DNA of 64,000 bases from assembly GCA_964006375.1 (NCBI GenBank), contig OZ023267.1, forward strand, positions 36,529,766 to 36,593,765, given 5' to 3'. Under the pieces are notes generated by a model. The model was not told the DNA's origin. It ran no database searches and saw only the letters and a program-made list of their open reading frames with translations. The translations under genes were made by a program, and so were the position numbers. Positions 12,540 through 29,462 of the stretch are shown one piece after another. Numbering within the stretch: position 1 is the stretch's first letter; each line of letters starts with the position of its first letter. Source of the stretch: Tillus elongatus. Its lineage: Eukaryota > Arthropoda > Insecta > Coleoptera > Cleridae.

Positions 12540-12985
12540 GCTGGACAATTTCAGGGTCCTAAACGTTTCCTCCATCGATCCTCAAATATCTCATCAAGTT
12601 GTTGGTTAACTACATTCCCACAGTGAGGTGGAGCACCATCTAGTTGGTCACAGGTCACTCCCCAGAAAGGTATTATGTTATGAAGATGGGTAAGGCAGGC
12701 AATGAAACCTGCAGATACTACACTGAAGCAGCGAAACAATAGAACATTTCTTATGCCCCAAACAAAAAATCACATGGCGTTAAATGAGGAGAGCAAGCAG
12801 GCCATTCAAGAGCACCACCGGACCCAATCCACTTTTCTGTGAAAACTTCATCCAAATATTGCCGCACATGTTTCCCAAAATGACTGGCAACTTCTCAATT
12901 CATCTAAAGGTAGATCGTCCAGGACATCTGCTATGACAGTTGGTAAATTTTGGAGGTATTTTTGCATAACCGGAAGTGCTATGTG
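12540..12985 (-). pseudogene. DD41D-type transposase, two overlapping fragments
   Basis: Reading from 12985 down, one frame gives HFGKHVRQYLDEVF, WIGSGGALEW and SPHLTPCDF, where the usual SPDLTP has His for Asp. Below 12655 a second piece gives VTCDQLDGAPPHCGNVVNQQ and LDEIFEDRW. The two overlap in family coordinates, so the element contains parts of two copies. Between them, 12655-12760 read on the plus strand resembles the LINE C-terminal region at 29350-29450. Confidence 0.65.
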
Positions 12986-13105
12986 GACACCGTTATTTTA
13001 TTTGAGGAGGACTGGCCGAAAACCTGATATCCCAAATTTTGACACTTCAAAACGAAGTAGTCTCTGAAATATTTTAAAGGGGGACCACCGTGAGACACAC
13101 TGTAT

Positions 13106-16425
<3,320 letters not shown>

Positions 16426-16557
16426 ATTTTTTTTATATTCACAATATATTTTCTATTGTACTATTATAAAATGCGTAACGTTTCATTAAATAATTAATTA
16501 AATGTAAAATAACAAAAGACAAATAATAGAAATATTTCGTAAAATATTTTTAAAGCC

Positions 16558-16685
<128 letters not shown>

Positions 16686-16952
16686 CTTTAACGATGGCCT
16701 ATTTCCGCAACTATGGCCAATCACCGACGCTAGGGAGCAGTTTCACCTCACTACCCTGTAAATTTTGCCGAACCCCTGACTGTCTGTAAGGAGGGTAAGT
16801 ATCTTTAACGTGCCCAACATCGCATGGACATGGGGCCGACTGCTTTACGCCCCCTCCGAAGGGCTGAATGCGCAGACATTCAACTTGCTCAAATACAATG
16901 CCAGCACTTCGGGTAATGTTAATTTATTACAGTTTGTACTGAAAAAGTGAAA

Positions 16953-17470
16953 GGGACGTGTCGTTTTGTTATATTTCGTGTGTTAGAACTCCCTTTTTGC
17001 TGGGGATAGTGAGAATTTGTGTGATATTCTTGTGTTGTGGTGTGTTTTAGTAGTGTTACCGGTATATTTACAATGCCGTATTCCTGTTGTGTGCCGCAAT
17101 GTCGGGGCAATAACAAAAATGGACCGAAGGTACGCTTGTTTCGTTTTCCAACGGACATCGCCATGCCTGGTAAATGGGTTTCAGCTATTCAGCGGGAGAA
17201 TTTTTCGCCAACGAAGTTCAGCAGAGCCTGTGAGTTGCATTTTGTTAAAGGAAATATGATAAATTGTTCTACTGCAACGGATTTACAAACGGGCGAGACC
17301 ATAACCTTAAATTTAAAAATTCCTATATTAAAACGTGATGCTGTACGCTCGCAACTCCACAATTTATCAAAAACTGTTCAATTGCGCCGAAGTCGCGATG
17401 AATAACTCCAAGAACTGGAAAAAGAAAACTTTGCCCAGGCATTTAGAAATAGTAAAGTAGAATTTGGGGA
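16953..17470 (+). other. Inserted segment carrying a THAP-domain frame
   Basis: This segment has no counterpart in the other SINE copy and sits exactly between two parts that are contiguous there ('gtgaaaggg' and 'aaccct-g-aatcgaacc'). It contains one coding frame and no visible poly(A) or inverted ends, so its mode of insertion is unclear. Confidence 0.6.
17073..17405 (+). CDS. THAP zinc-finger domain protein, partial or pseudogene
   Basis: The 110-residue frame starts MPYSCCVPQC, with R-LFRFP-TD at about 22-30, KWVSAI at about 35, F-PTK-SR and CELHF at about 54-58. This is the C2CH THAP DNA-binding domain (C-x(2-4)-C ... C-x2-H) with its invariant Trp and Pro. The usual AVP-containing C-terminal box appears as DAVRSQ, altered. 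A stop at 17405 is followed in frame by ELEKENFAQAF, the start of the coiled coil seen after THAP domains, so the frame is probably truncated by that stop. THAP domains occur in host transcription factors and P-element-type transposases; I cannot tell which. Confidence 0.72.
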   Translation: MPYSCCVPQCRGNNKNGPKVRLFRFPTDIAMPGKWVSAIQRENFSPTKFSRACELHFVKGNMINCSTATDLQTGETITLNLKIPILKRDAVRSQLHNLSKTVQLRRSRDE

Positions 17471-17504
17471 AACCCTGGAAATCGAACCTAGTACCCTTCG
17501 GTGT

Positions 17505-17770
17505 TACAAAAGTTTTGTAACTTTAATGAAATTTGTAACACAATTTTTTTAAAGGCACTTGCAGCACTTACATATTATACCAAAGACCAAATTTTAATTT
17601 TCTAGCTCCATATAAAATATAATTTTTTTCAAATAATCGCTAACTGGGACTCTAAAACCGATCTCCAAGGTCCATTTCAATTTAAAGAATTAGTTTTAAT
17701 AATATATCTTACTAATAGTGTATAATTCTTATGCAAATTCACTATTATAACGCACTTGCTGCGTCCCAAA
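17505..17770 (+). repeat. (TA)n-associated family, terminal segment
   Basis: Matches the complement of 50274-50540 ('gattatttgaaaaaaattat' region, 'tcccagttagcgatt') and ends 'ttataacgcacttgctgcgt'. Confidence 0.75.
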
Positions 17771-18495
17771 TTTTTTTATTTATAGTATACATTCGCATGG
17801 TAAAAGTAAACGCTTCTGACAGCAAACTTTGTCCTGGTATTAGGAAGTAAATGGTCCAAGGCTGACATTACACAATTCTTAGTTGATTGTACAGCACTAT
17901 CTATGAAATTTTGTGTAAACCAGAGCTGTGACAACATACTACCAGGTCCTGCACTGAGATGGCGTCCCTGTCGTATCTCTCACAACGTTCTCCCGGCAGG
18001 GGAACCTGCGACAACCTCCATTGTTTACATTTTAATTTACGATCTATTTAAATAGCATAGCAGTACAGATAACGTCATCTTTCTTTGTCCAACATTGCAG
18101 ATATTGCATTACAGAATCTGAAGTGATGTTGAGGATTATTTTATTATTAATTACGAATTGCGAATAACTTTATTTTCCTTTGATCAAACGACTTGAAAAT
18201 TGGTACACAACCACGTGTGTCTATGTTCTTTTAAGCTGTAAATATTCGTTTCAATCACTTAGACAATTTGAGAGATATTGCGTTTTAAAAAATATTTTTA
18301 AAATTTTTAGTAAGAAATGATTTTCAATTTACAAATTTCATTTCGATGGCATAACAAAACTTACAAAATGTTAAATATCTCAGAACAATGATTTTGTCAG
18401 TTACGACTTCTATGTTAAACACGCCAGTATAGGCAATTCTAAAACAACGACAGAGTTTCAAAATTACTTATATTCTATATATCTGTGATGAGCAC
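17771..18495. other. Intron 3; nothing identified
   Basis: AT-rich, no domains in any frame. Confidence 0.5.
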
Positions 18496-18733
18496 TGATA
18501 AGTACACTTGGAGAACCCAAATCACAATACATATTTTAAAGACCTTACGATAGTTTTACTGACAACGTCAGGGTCATCAGAATTTTTCATCCTCTTCATC
18601 TTTCATTGACAAAGTTAGCGTCATCGGAATAAAAAACGCAGAATTTTTTATCCTCTGATGACGCGGACGCTGTCAGTGAAACGATCGAGAGGTTTTTAAA
18701 ATATGTTGTGGTTATTTGGGTTCTCTAAGTGTA
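18496..18733. mobile_element. Fold-back MITE-like inverted repeat
   Basis: Two arms of about 85 bp (18496-18580 and 18648-18733) are inverted copies: 'aagtacacttggagaaccca' against the complement of 'tgggttctctaagtgtactt'. One arm alone recurs at 54910-55010, and a diverged piece near 57230-57310. Confidence 0.82.
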
Positions 18734-19288
18734 CTTACTCATATTCTACTAAATAACCATGTATTATTTAATTTAAATTTGGTTAATAAAATAAAAATAA
18801 AAACTCACATCTCCACACGAATACTTTATATCACAAATTTATTATTACACTGTATGACATTAATACTGACTCAAGTGGGAAGTGTTGCTATTAAAAGGTT
18901 AGTTACAAGATGAGGCTACTCTATATTGTCATATGGCCTGTGTCGGATACTATAAATTGGTTATAAATCTTTCCGTATTTACTTAAGTTGATTTTCAAGT
19001 AGATTTTGGATAAGTTGCCATTAGAATCCCTATAAATAGCGATGAATGTGCCAACTGTGAGAATGTGACATTTTTTTTTACAGGAAGTACACGGAGGATA
19101 TTGATTCTGTATGATTATCGACTAAAATTCAATAATGAATTTGAACATTGACAAATGTAGACAACCAACAACTAAACTGCAGAGTGACCCCAAATATGAA
19201 AATGACATATTAGTCACTAACTGTTAGTTAAATTGTAAAACTTAAAAGTTTGTCACTAAACAAGTGACATTGGAATTGGATAACTTAC

Positions 19289-19420
19289 TGCCACGGTGGA
19301 CCCGTTTTTGCCTACTCCACCAGTGAATATCACAATTAGACCTTGATATAATGACCATAGGCCGACACAGAGTGTGCTCAAAGGAATCAGGTACCAAAGA
19401 TATATAGTATCACTAAAAAA
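19289..19420 (-). CDS. bbc: CEPT/bbc alternative exon 4a (first in transcript order)
   Basis: Forty-four codons, phase 0 at both ends, acceptor gtgtgtag|TTT, donor GCA|gtaagtta. It starts FFSDTIYLWYL, runs through a hydrophobic stretch rich in Leu, and ends IFTGGVGKNGSTVA. The last 14 residues match the constitutive family motif almost exactly, while the first 30 differ strongly from exons 4b and 4c. Length, phase and ending equal those of 4b and 4c, so it occupies the same protein slot. Inclusion of two such exons would keep the frame but duplicate a membrane segment; mutual exclusion is inference. Confidence 0.85.
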
Positions 19421-20034
19421 CTACACACATTTTGAACATTTTAGTTGTATCTTTAATAAATTAAAATTTAAACGGTCATGAATGATTATCTGCTTTTTAA
19501 AGACTTATTTTTTTACATCTACATTAGCGAAGAGTCTTTATGGTGATAAAATATAAACAAATCAAATATAAATATATTATTACACATTGTTATAGAGCAA
19601 TTATTGCCATATATCAGTTTTCACAATAGTTGAGATCTTCAAGTGTAAAAGAAATTAATTGTGAAATCAAGGTGGTTTATGAAATATCACAGATAATATC
19701 TCAACCTAACATAATTACATATAACATCTAGAGAATAAATAAATCATTCATTTCATAATGAAAATTTTTGTTTTATTATGATATTATTGGTAAACTTTTT
19801 GTCTTACCAGTAAACAATGAATTTATGTCAATAACAGAATATCTCAAGAAACATATTATTAAACAAAATTTTTTATTGGATTAATTTCAAAAATGCGTGG
19901 CCATTTTCTAGAAAACAGTTATTATTTGGGTTTCATATTACAAATTCAAGTTTTTCCACAAACATCCATTAAAAGTATTTTTAAGACATGTTAGTAGAAA
20001 CAAATATTCTCAACAATGTTTTTAACGACATTTT
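19421..20034. other. Intron 3; nothing identified
   Basis: AT-rich; no recognisable coding or repeat structure. Confidence 0.5.
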
Positions 20035-21473
<1,439 letters not shown>

Positions 21474-21476
<3 letters not shown>

Positions 21477-23507
21477 TCGGTTGAATTAGAGACAAATTGT
21501 ATAAAATGTCATTCAAAAATTGGAAAAAAAAATCAGCAGTTCTCAAAATATTTGAAAAAGAAACTGAAAACCTATCAAAACCAAGAATTAAAATAACTTT
21601 GTTATTCCTGGGAATTTTGAAAAAAGTAAGTTCCACACGTAAACATACATATTTATCTACATTTTCATCCAATTTATGATTTTTTTCGCCTACTATATTT
21701 TGAGTTACAACCACCATCTTTTGTTTTTCTTATGGCCGCCATATTGGGATTTTTCATGGATACACAGAAAAAAATTTAAGGAATCCAACGATGTATCAAA
21801 CTTATACTTTAGTTAAGAACAAACCCATTAAAACAAATTTTTAATTTTTATGAATCAAACTGCCATGATAATAGGTATAAATAATTGAGTAAACATTTGA
21901 ATAAATAATAAACAAAAACACTTAAATAAACAATAAACGTAAACAATTAAACATAACATTAATTTAAATATTCAAACTGTCTACCATTATTTTGTAGACA
22001 GCTGTTGCAGCAGTTAGGGATACTAACAATAGTGCTCCTAATATGCCGTCGTGGCAATGCTGTTATTTCTCTACGAATTGCATCTTCGAATTCCTCAATA
22101 CTATCATAGTGTCGATTGTAGATCCTATCCTTCAAATAACCCTCATAAGAAAAAGTCAAGGGGTGTAAGATCTGGTGAGCTCGTAGGCCATAGCACTGTT
22201 CCGTTGGTTCCTATGCAGCTCCCTGGATATTCTTAGGCCAGATATGTCCTTATAATCCAGATGTTGTGAGCAGAAGCACCATCTTGCTGAAACCACCTGG
22301 TTTTTCACAATTACGACAGTGGTAACTCCTCTAATGCATCCTGTATTTGATTTTGCAGGATATTTAAGAATCTCTGACCGTTTAAATTTTTGTTATAAAT
22401 AATTGGCCCAGCCAGTTGGCCATCACAAAGACTACAGCAAACATTAGATCCAAATTTTATTTGTGCTAGAATTGGTTGCATTAAATGTGGATTTTTCTGA
22501 TACAATAACACCTCGTTGTGTCTATTAAAAATACCACAATTCATAAATTTAGACTCGTCTGTCCAAAGGATTGTGTGAGCGAAATTTTCATCATTTTCTC
22601 CTTCAATTAAAAACCACGTACAAAAAGTAGAGCATCGAATAGGGTCTTGATCGCCATTTAATGTGTGACCACATCTCTTGTGGTACGGTTTGTATTTATT
22701 TTTGTGCAAAACGCGAATTGTTCTTGTTGCACTTGTCCCAGCAATTACAGATAGCTCTCACGATGATGCAAGATTATTTACTTCTAACGCTGCCAGAACA
22801 TTCATTTCAGTTACCTCGTTAATTGCTTTTGTTTTATTTGCTTTAGAAAAAAATGTTGTCTTTGTAAACATGTGCAATCTTTTGAAATTGCTAGATAAGG
22901 GGTTCCGTTCTTTCGAGATAATTGTGCAGATATTTTTCTGCACTTTTTAGTGCATTACGACGACAAGCAATGTAGATACAAAACATATCATACCTTTTGT
23001 CTGCACTGTACTTTGCGATACTCTGATATTTAAATTAAGGTAGGAATAAACGATACGTCAAGCATGACAAAATGTTATATGTCGCCTCATACCGTAACAG
23101 CCATCTAATAAAAAATAGTTTGATTGATAAAAATTAAAAATATGTTTTAATGGGTTTGTTCTTAACTAAAGTAGTAAGTTTGATACATTGTTGGATTCCT
23201 TAATTTTGTTTCTTTCTAACCATGTGAAATTCAAATATGGCAGCCACAAGAAAAACAAAAGCTGGTAGTGGTCACTCAAAATATAGCAGGCGAAAAATAT
23301 ATCATAAATTGGATGAAAATGTAGATAAATATGTATGTTTACATATGAAACTTACTTTTTCAAAATTTCCCGGAATAACGAAGTTATAACGATTTTGGTT
23401 TTGATAGGTTTTCAGTCGTTTTCCAATATTTTGATAACCGCAGATTTTTTTTCCAATTTTTGAATGACACTTTAATAGGGTGATAATTATGCAACTTTTC
23501 TCTAATT
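21474..23507 (-). mobile_element. DD41D-type transposon with ~380-bp TIRs
   Basis: Arms at about 21474-21860 and 23130-23507 are inverted copies ('ttgaattagagacaaattg', 'gtcattcaaaaattggaaaa', 'acaaacccattaaaac' and complements). It enclosed a minus-strand transposase of the same type as at 6.9-7.9 kb. It directly adjoins the preceding long-TIR element. Confidence 0.85.
21963..22740 (-). pseudogene. DD41D-type transposase, broken
   Basis: 22709-22311 encodes ILWTDESKFMNCGIFN and the following core; 22310-22160 encodes WFQQDGASAHN, a stop inside the helix that follows, then SPDLTPLDF; 22159-21963 encodes GYLKDRIYNRHYDS and ends RQFEYLN. The count between the Asp of DGA and the Asp of PLD is again 41 residues. 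The N-terminal DNA-binding part is largely lost, and a stop and at least one frameshift inactivate it. Confidence 0.82.
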
Positions 23508-24047
23508 TAACCGATCTTGGAGCTCTTCAAATAAAAAACCCATCCATAGAAGGATACTTGGTCCACCCTGTAATACTATTACTGTCTTTATTTGATTAAG
23601 ATATAAATTTTGTGACCACCACCGCCATTGAATTATTTTGTTAACTCCTGCGGCATATTTCAGGCCATTAGCACAATCTTTACCAGTTTATTTACCAATT
23701 TGGCCCTCCTAGAATTCAGCCCAAGAACTTTCGTTTTGCAGGCTAACGACTAGTAACCTGAGCCTCGAGGGCACCAGCATTGATGTTAACTAGCACCCTA
23801 GGTTGATCTTAGCATACTCCACCATTCAATCCCATTTTAGATGGTCCTCAGCAATGATCCTTCACCTTTTTATGCCCAGTGATCATAGGTCTTTCTGTAG
23901 CTCCCCCATATATAATAATTTGGCTATCCACATTTTAGTTTCTGAATTGCAACTTCTTTTTTCTTTTAGCAAATTTAACTTTTCATGTGTGGTAATGAAT
24001 ATTACGATTTTGTTACATTAGATCGTGGCATTTTCTGTAAGTGCCGC
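23508..24047. other. Intron 3; nothing identified
   Basis: No recognisable coding segment; junction to LINE-B copy 2 at about 24048. Confidence 0.4.
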
Positions 24048-25192
24048 AGACAACATTGGCACGCAGCGCTGCTTATTAAACTTCCGGCCTATGGCCTACC
24101 ATCAAAGCTTTGTACCTGGACAGCAAATTTCCTCTTCAACAGGAGCATTTCTGTTGTTGTGGATGGCCATTCCTCTAAACTGTATCCAATTAATGCAGGA
24201 GTTCCTCAAGGTTCAGTTTTAGCCCCTACTTTGTTTCTTCTCCACATCAATGACCTCCTATCTAGCACATCCAACCCAGTTCACAGTTACGCTGACGACA
24301 GCACCCTCCAGTCAAATATACAATATTCTAAGCCTGTCTCTTTAGACCAATAAGATGAGGATCGAAGACTCATGGAGAGTTTTGTCTCCGTGGATCTCCA
24401 AAAAAATTAGACTGGGGAAGTAGAAATCTTGTACAATTCAACCCCACCAAATCTCAGTCTTGCTTTCTTTCTCATAAGAGATACACCAGCCCTAGACCCA
24501 TCACAATGAACAACCAAGTTATTCGAAGTAATGAGTCCTTTTCTCTTGTTGGCATTTCTGTGGATCGAAATCTTAATTGGCACCAACATGTCACATCAAT
24601 TGCAGAAGCGGCTGCTAAGAAATTAGGTTTCCTCTTCTGGACTCACAAATACTTTTCACCAGCTAATCTCTATACCTTATATACTTCACAAATAAGGCCA
24701 AACCTCGAATACTGCTCCCACATCTGGGGTGCAGCTGCCGCTACTACAATCGCTATCTTGGACTCCATTCAAAAGAGAGCTATACGTCTCATCGGAGACC
24801 CTACCGTCACCCAAAGGCTGCCGTCCCTTGCCCACCGACGTGCCGTTGGTGACCTCTCTCTCTTTTATAGATATCTGCACGGGCACTGCTCAGAGGAGCT
24901 TTCCTCCATAGTTCCCCCACCTGCTGCCCCCAACAGATCTACCAGGGGAACAGAGCGAATGCACCCTTTTACTGTACAGGTAACCACACATAGAACATCT
25001 TGTTATGCCCGCTCTTTTATCCCGAGGTCCAAGTCGTGGAATTCCTTGCTGGCACATGTTTTCTCTTCTTCTCCGAACCTCCAAACCTTCAAGTCCAGAA
25101 TTAACAAGTTGCCTCTTTCCTCCTTGTCAACACCCACGGTACGATAGTATTTAGGCTGTAATCCCTCGTGGTGTGTTGTTGAAAAAAAAAAG
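24048..25192 (+). mobile_element. LINE-B copy 2, 5' truncated, best-preserved RT motif C
   Basis: Begins at 'ggcacgcagcgctgctta' inside the RT domain and runs to the 3' tail 'tgttgttgaaaaaaaaaa'. Contains VPQGSVLAPTLF (motif B) and SYADDSTLQ (motif C with both Asp intact). A stop and frameshift near 24350-24500 separate this from the second frame (24506-25147) with SPANLYTLYTSQIRPNLEYC and the C-terminal RTSCYARSFIP region. Motif A is missing through truncation. Confidence 0.9.
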
Positions 25193-25394
25193 TTTTAAAA
25201 TCTTTGTTTTTAGGGTTGAGAATGGTCAAAGTCAAAGTATTCTTCCCTGGAGTCCACTTTCCTTGGCATCATCATATGATTTTCTAAAAATTTTGCCCTG
25301 GACTGTACACAAAATGTTTTCCTATTTGTTTGTAAGTACATATTTCTCAGGCTCTGATGCATAAGTAAGGTCTTTGAAAAATATATAGCTGAGA

Positions 25395-25700
25395 CTATGT
25401 TGGAATTTTTAAAACAAAATAACTCATTACCAGCAAGGTTTTCGATGCTGTAGATCCATTGATACTGCATCTTGCAGTTTAAGAAATCACATCTTCAGAA
25501 ATCTGGATAGGGGTCTTCACAATGTGCCTATTCTGTTCAACCTCTTGATGGCTTTCGATACTGTGGGCCCATCTACATCATATCAAAAATTGAATGAATG
25601 GGTATAAGAGAAAACACATTACACCTATATCTTCTGATCTGGTTGATGTCTGCTTTGGGGTACTTCAAGTGACTGTACTTGCCACTTTTAATTATAATGT
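25395..25700 (+). mobile_element. LINE RT fragment, degraded
   Basis: Frame-shifted pieces read QQGFRCCRSIDTASCSL and ILFNLLMAFDTVGPSTSYQK, recognisable as RT motifs (QFGFR...ST and DLSKAFDTV). A different LINE family from LINE-B by its wording. Confidence 0.6.
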
Positions 25701-26129
25701 ATGTTAGAGCATGCTTTCTGTTTTTATTTTTGCTTCACAGACTGCAATATGCTTGGTTTGCTGACAGGATAAGGTTTTGTATTTGGTCTTGTATTCACTT
25801 AGCACTGGGCGTCAATCATACATTAAAAATCATTCATGTAAAATATAGTTTAGAATAAAATTACAACAAATAACAAATAATATCCACTAAAGTACAGCTC
25901 GTGTGTGGATTATGGGTTTCTTCCATCATTTTAGTCTTCCATACAAAAAAATTCTCAATTTCTAATTTTGAATCAGCACAACGGATAATCGGGTATCCCA
26001 CAAGATTATAATCAAATTTTCCACGGCACCCATAAGTGAAACCTAGCGGTCCCCCCATAAGATTCATAACACTGTGATTCTCTGCGAAACAAACCGACCT
26101 GGAACATCCCATCCCAGCTCTATTCCCCT
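25701..26129. other. Unassigned interval with an 83-codon frame
   Basis: Minus-strand frame 26112-25861 (MGCSRSVCFAENHSVMNL...) has an unusually balanced composition, but I recognise no family and see no convincing splice structure. Confidence 0.3.
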
Positions 26130-27560
26130 ACTATCACCATCATAGACTTCTCACTCTCCATACACACCAAACATTTCACAACACATACACACTCGTGCAC
26201 ACACACTCACTCACATTCATTGTTTATATATCCAGTCAATCAAGTCTGGTATCCATGCACAAGTCGGTGAATTGGGTCTGCAGATTTCGTTTGAATGCAT
26301 ATCTCGAAGTGATACTCTTCATTTCGTCTGGCAGTTTATTATATAAACGAGTAGAATAGTAGCCGTAGCTATGTTGTCCCATTGTCTTATTTGGTCTATT
26401 AGTTTTCAGGCCATAGTGTCCTCTTCATATGTCATATGTAATGTCACAAGATTCATTGTCGTCAGTAGACCAACTCATATGCAGAATAACTTTGTATGCA
26501 AATAACTGTTCCAGGTTCATTACATTAGCTTCAGCAAACAGTAATCCAGACGGGTAAGCACTTGGTTTTCCAAGTATTATTCTCAGGGATTATTTTTGAA
26601 CAACATTCACATCTCTAAGATGACAAGCAGCAGCTTCCCCCCATGAAACTATTCCATACCGAAGGTGCGACTCTACAAGGCAGTAATATATTAATTTTAG
26701 TTGCTCAAAAGTTAGAAAACTCTTCAGGTATTTCAGCTATGTATTAAATATCTTAGTTTTCCTGTGATCAGCTACGGATGGTTGTCCCATCTCAGATGTT
26801 GGTCCAATACAACTCCCAAATATTTATGTGAATAAACTGGCTTGATCTCTATTTCCCTGGATACCTTTAGCGATGTATATTGTGGCTGATGATTACCATA
26901 TTTCGAGAAAGTGCTTTCTCTACATTTATCGCTAAGTTATTGCAATCAAACCACTATTTGATTGAATGCAAATCTTGCTCTACATTTAGTTTCAACGATT
27001 CCCATGTGTCATCACTGTAAAATAGTGCGGTGTCATCGGCAAAGCTCACAATTTTTCCTTTTGTTTGCTGTAGAAATAAGGAATCCAAATAAATTATAAA
27101 GACCAACGGGCTCAAGACACTTCCCTGTGGCACACTGCAAGTAACTTCCTCAAAATCACTAAGAACACCACCAATGTTGACACACTGCATTCTCTGCTCC
27201 CAAATAACTTTCCAGCAGCTTGTGAGCTTTACCCCTTATTCCTATATCATACAACCTATACAATAGTACCCTATGATTCACAGTATCAAATGCCTTTTCA
27301 AAATCAAGGAAAATGCACAGGCTATGCTTATTTGTATCTAGCGCCTTATAAATTAATTTCGTTACAGTGTTCAGAGCGTTAATGTCACTGGTGTTAGTAA
27401 CTTTTTAGCCCAGGTATATGAATTCTAATACTTCTTCAAAACGGTAGTTATCTATCCTGTTTGTTGTGCTTTGTATCTACTGAGACCACTTTTGAGCATC
27501 ACTTTCTCTTAGATTTATTAAGTTTTGTGATAGAGCTTGCCAAAAAGTTAATGACAATCC
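26130..27560 (-). mobile_element. LINE (Jockey/R1-like RT), family C, degraded
   Basis: Minus strand from about 27560: FEKAFDTVNHRVLLYRLYD (motif A), then VPQGSVLSPLVFIIYLDSLF (motif B) and SFADDTALFY (motif C, intact) in the 27190-26954 frame, then VYSHKYLGVVLDQHLRW near 26830, ending KLPDEMKSITSRYAFKRNL near 26310. Frameshifts throughout. The 3' end runs into a gt/ga-rich stretch near 26200. Confidence 0.82.
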
Positions 27561-28254
27561 TTTGTAATCAAGTGAATTCTTTGTTAATGCAGAAAGTTAG
27601 AACAAATACTGGTTACAAATATTAAAATAATAAATAGGGTATGCTAAAAGAAAAAATCTCTAATGAAATTTTTTTTTTTTGAAGAGTTAATATGAATTTT
27701 GCATAATAGAATCCAAAAATAAAAGTTTTCATGAATATAGCCACCTAAGTTGTGAACGTAACTTTTTGAAAATATTACTGATGTTCATTAATTGTTGTTT
27801 CTCTTACTTGGTGAAACCGTTCCATACTAAATAGAGATGGCTTCATAAGTGCTGGTTTTTTCTTCTGCAACCAGTTTCACCTTTACAACAACACCAGTCA
27901 ATCTTCTTCTGCCTGACGATGCCGTAAAAGGCGAAACCAGTTGTAAAAAAGAAAACAAGAACTTGTCAAGCCAGAAAGCGAGTTTCGACATCTGTATTTA
28001 TTACTAATGTTTTCACCATACAATGTGAAATATATAACAAATCTGTTTTGCAAAAATATCTCAAAAAAATAAAATTACTGAGAAAAATTCAAATTAGATG
28101 ACAATTTGTATGCACGAGGGAAGATTACAGTGAAATCTACCTAGCCATGAAACAAAAGCGCTGTCATGGTAACTGTTCGCTGTCAAGTTACTGCAATATT
28201 TTAACACTCTGGACTCTGAGAAACTTGACTTCTGAACAAAAGTTTTACAGGCAT
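27561..28254. other. Intron 3; small inverted repeat, otherwise nothing
   Basis: 27877-27948 holds 'caaccagtttcacctttac' and its near complement 'gtaaaaggcgaaaccagttg'. No coding segment identified. Confidence 0.45.
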
Positions 28255-28770
28255 GCAAGTCGCTATCGAAAGGTGCGGTCAGGGCAACTATCAAGTCCTG
28301 GGTCAGGGAACAGCACAAGGCATACTAGGCAGAAACACGGGAAGTCATTAATTGGAAACCCAGTCCAAAGAGAGCTGTGAAGCTGCTAAATCTTACCAGA
28401 GGACAAATCAGGAACAGAACAGGACTCTTGACGGGACACATGGCTGTCAAGAAACACCTGCATAAAATGGGGCAGCTCGAGGGGGATCTGACATGCAGAC
28501 TCTGCGGTGAGGGGAGGAATCAGCTCGACACATCTTGTGCGAGTGTAAAGCTCTGGACCACAAAAGACAACTAATCTACGGACAGCCTAGACCGGAGACA
28601 GAGCAATATAAAACTTCAACCTACCAGTTGCTGTGCAGACCAGTTCAAGGCACCGTGATTTTTGTAATGGGTGCAGTAGAAAAAACAAAGGGCATAAACA
28701 ATAAGCCAAAGGCTGAGGTTCTATCCGGGCGGCAAAGACGCGGACGAACCCTAGGGAAAAAAAGGCGCTA
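28255..28770 (+). mobile_element. LINE-D 3' end (zinc-knuckle region), plus copy
   Basis: Encodes LTRGQIRNRTGLLTGHMAVK, HLHKMGQLEGDLTCRLCGEG and, after a frame change, C-E-CKALDHKRQLIY: the TGH...H...CRLC...C...C C-terminal knuckle of RNase-H-bearing LINEs. It is an inverted counterpart of 30025-30560. Confidence 0.8.
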
Positions 28771-28785
28771 AGAAAACTGCAGCTC

Positions 28786-28872
28786 GTGACATAGACCTGT
28801 TCCAAAAATTGTAACGGGCAATGAATCATGGGTGTTTCACTGTGATTCCCTAATAAAACAAGAGCCAATGCA
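28786..28872 (+). mobile_element. Mariner transposase fragment
   Basis: Reads IVTGNESWVFHCDS then QEPMQW, matching mariner's VTGDE-WV-Y-D---K-Q--QW around the first catalytic Asp, which is Asn here. Confidence 0.65.
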
Positions 28873-28883
28873 ATGGTTAATAA

Positions 28884-29462
28884 GTGACCCTCAGATACAA
28901 TGAAAGGCTGACAAATAACTTAGCTGTATGGTGTAACGGGGCTAAACAAATGGAGCGAGCAAGACTGGGAATAAAAGGACCTAACTTCAGGCTCGCTAAG
29001 CCCCTAGGAAAAACTTCGACCATCTTTCAAGTAGAAATGCTAGCTATAAATCTCTGTGTAAAAGGGTGCATACAAAGAAGTCAGAAATAAAGAGATCGAC
29101 ATCTTCTCAGACAGTCAGGCAGTACTAAAGACTCTGAAATCTTTCAAAACCAGGGACTACAAAAAATCCTTGAAGCAACTGGCTACGAACAACAAAGTAA
29201 CTTTGATGTGGGTACCAGGGCATCAACGCATTGCAGGAAATGACCATATCAACAGAGAAGTCTGAATTGTTTCTTGAATTGAACAGGAACGACTTGAGAA
29301 TGACTTTTCACAGGACACTTACCAGTAAGACTTTTCACAAGACACCCCCCCAGGAAGGTATCACTCATGAAGATGGGTAAGGTGCACAGTGAAAACTGCA
29401 GATACTGCACTGAATTAGCAGAAACAACAGAACATTTGCTATGCGACTGCACGGCTTAGTTC
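28884..29462 (+). mobile_element. LINE RNase H and C-terminal fragment
   Basis: Frame-shifted pieces read LGIKGPNFRLAKPLGK, IFQVEMLAINLC, IFSDSQAVLKTLKSF and TLMWVPGHQRIAGN, the RNase H core with its Glu and Asp, followed by CRYCTELAETTEHLLCDC. R1/LOA/I-like LINEs have this order. No RT is attached. Confidence 0.75.

Larger units (their letters stand above)
11859..13105 (-). mobile_element. TIR element related to the DD41D transposon, internally rearranged
   Basis: Ends are inverted copies: 'acagagtgtctcatggtgac' at 11861 against the complement of 'gtgagacacactgt' ending at 13103, with about 145 bp of inverted repeat reaching 'gcagttccgg' (left) and 'ccggaagtgc' (right). The interior holds two transposase pieces on the minus strand, a hairpin and a short LINE-like piece, so it is a deletion and recombination derivative. 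Confidence 0.75.

Noticed and set aside
12551..12739. Whole 62-codon frame as transposase
   Set aside because: Its first half is the antisense of a LINE-like segment; only the DGAPPH part onward is transposase.
25861..26112. 83-codon minus frame as a host exon
   Set aside because: No recognisable family and no convincing splice context; could be a transposon piece. Left unassigned.
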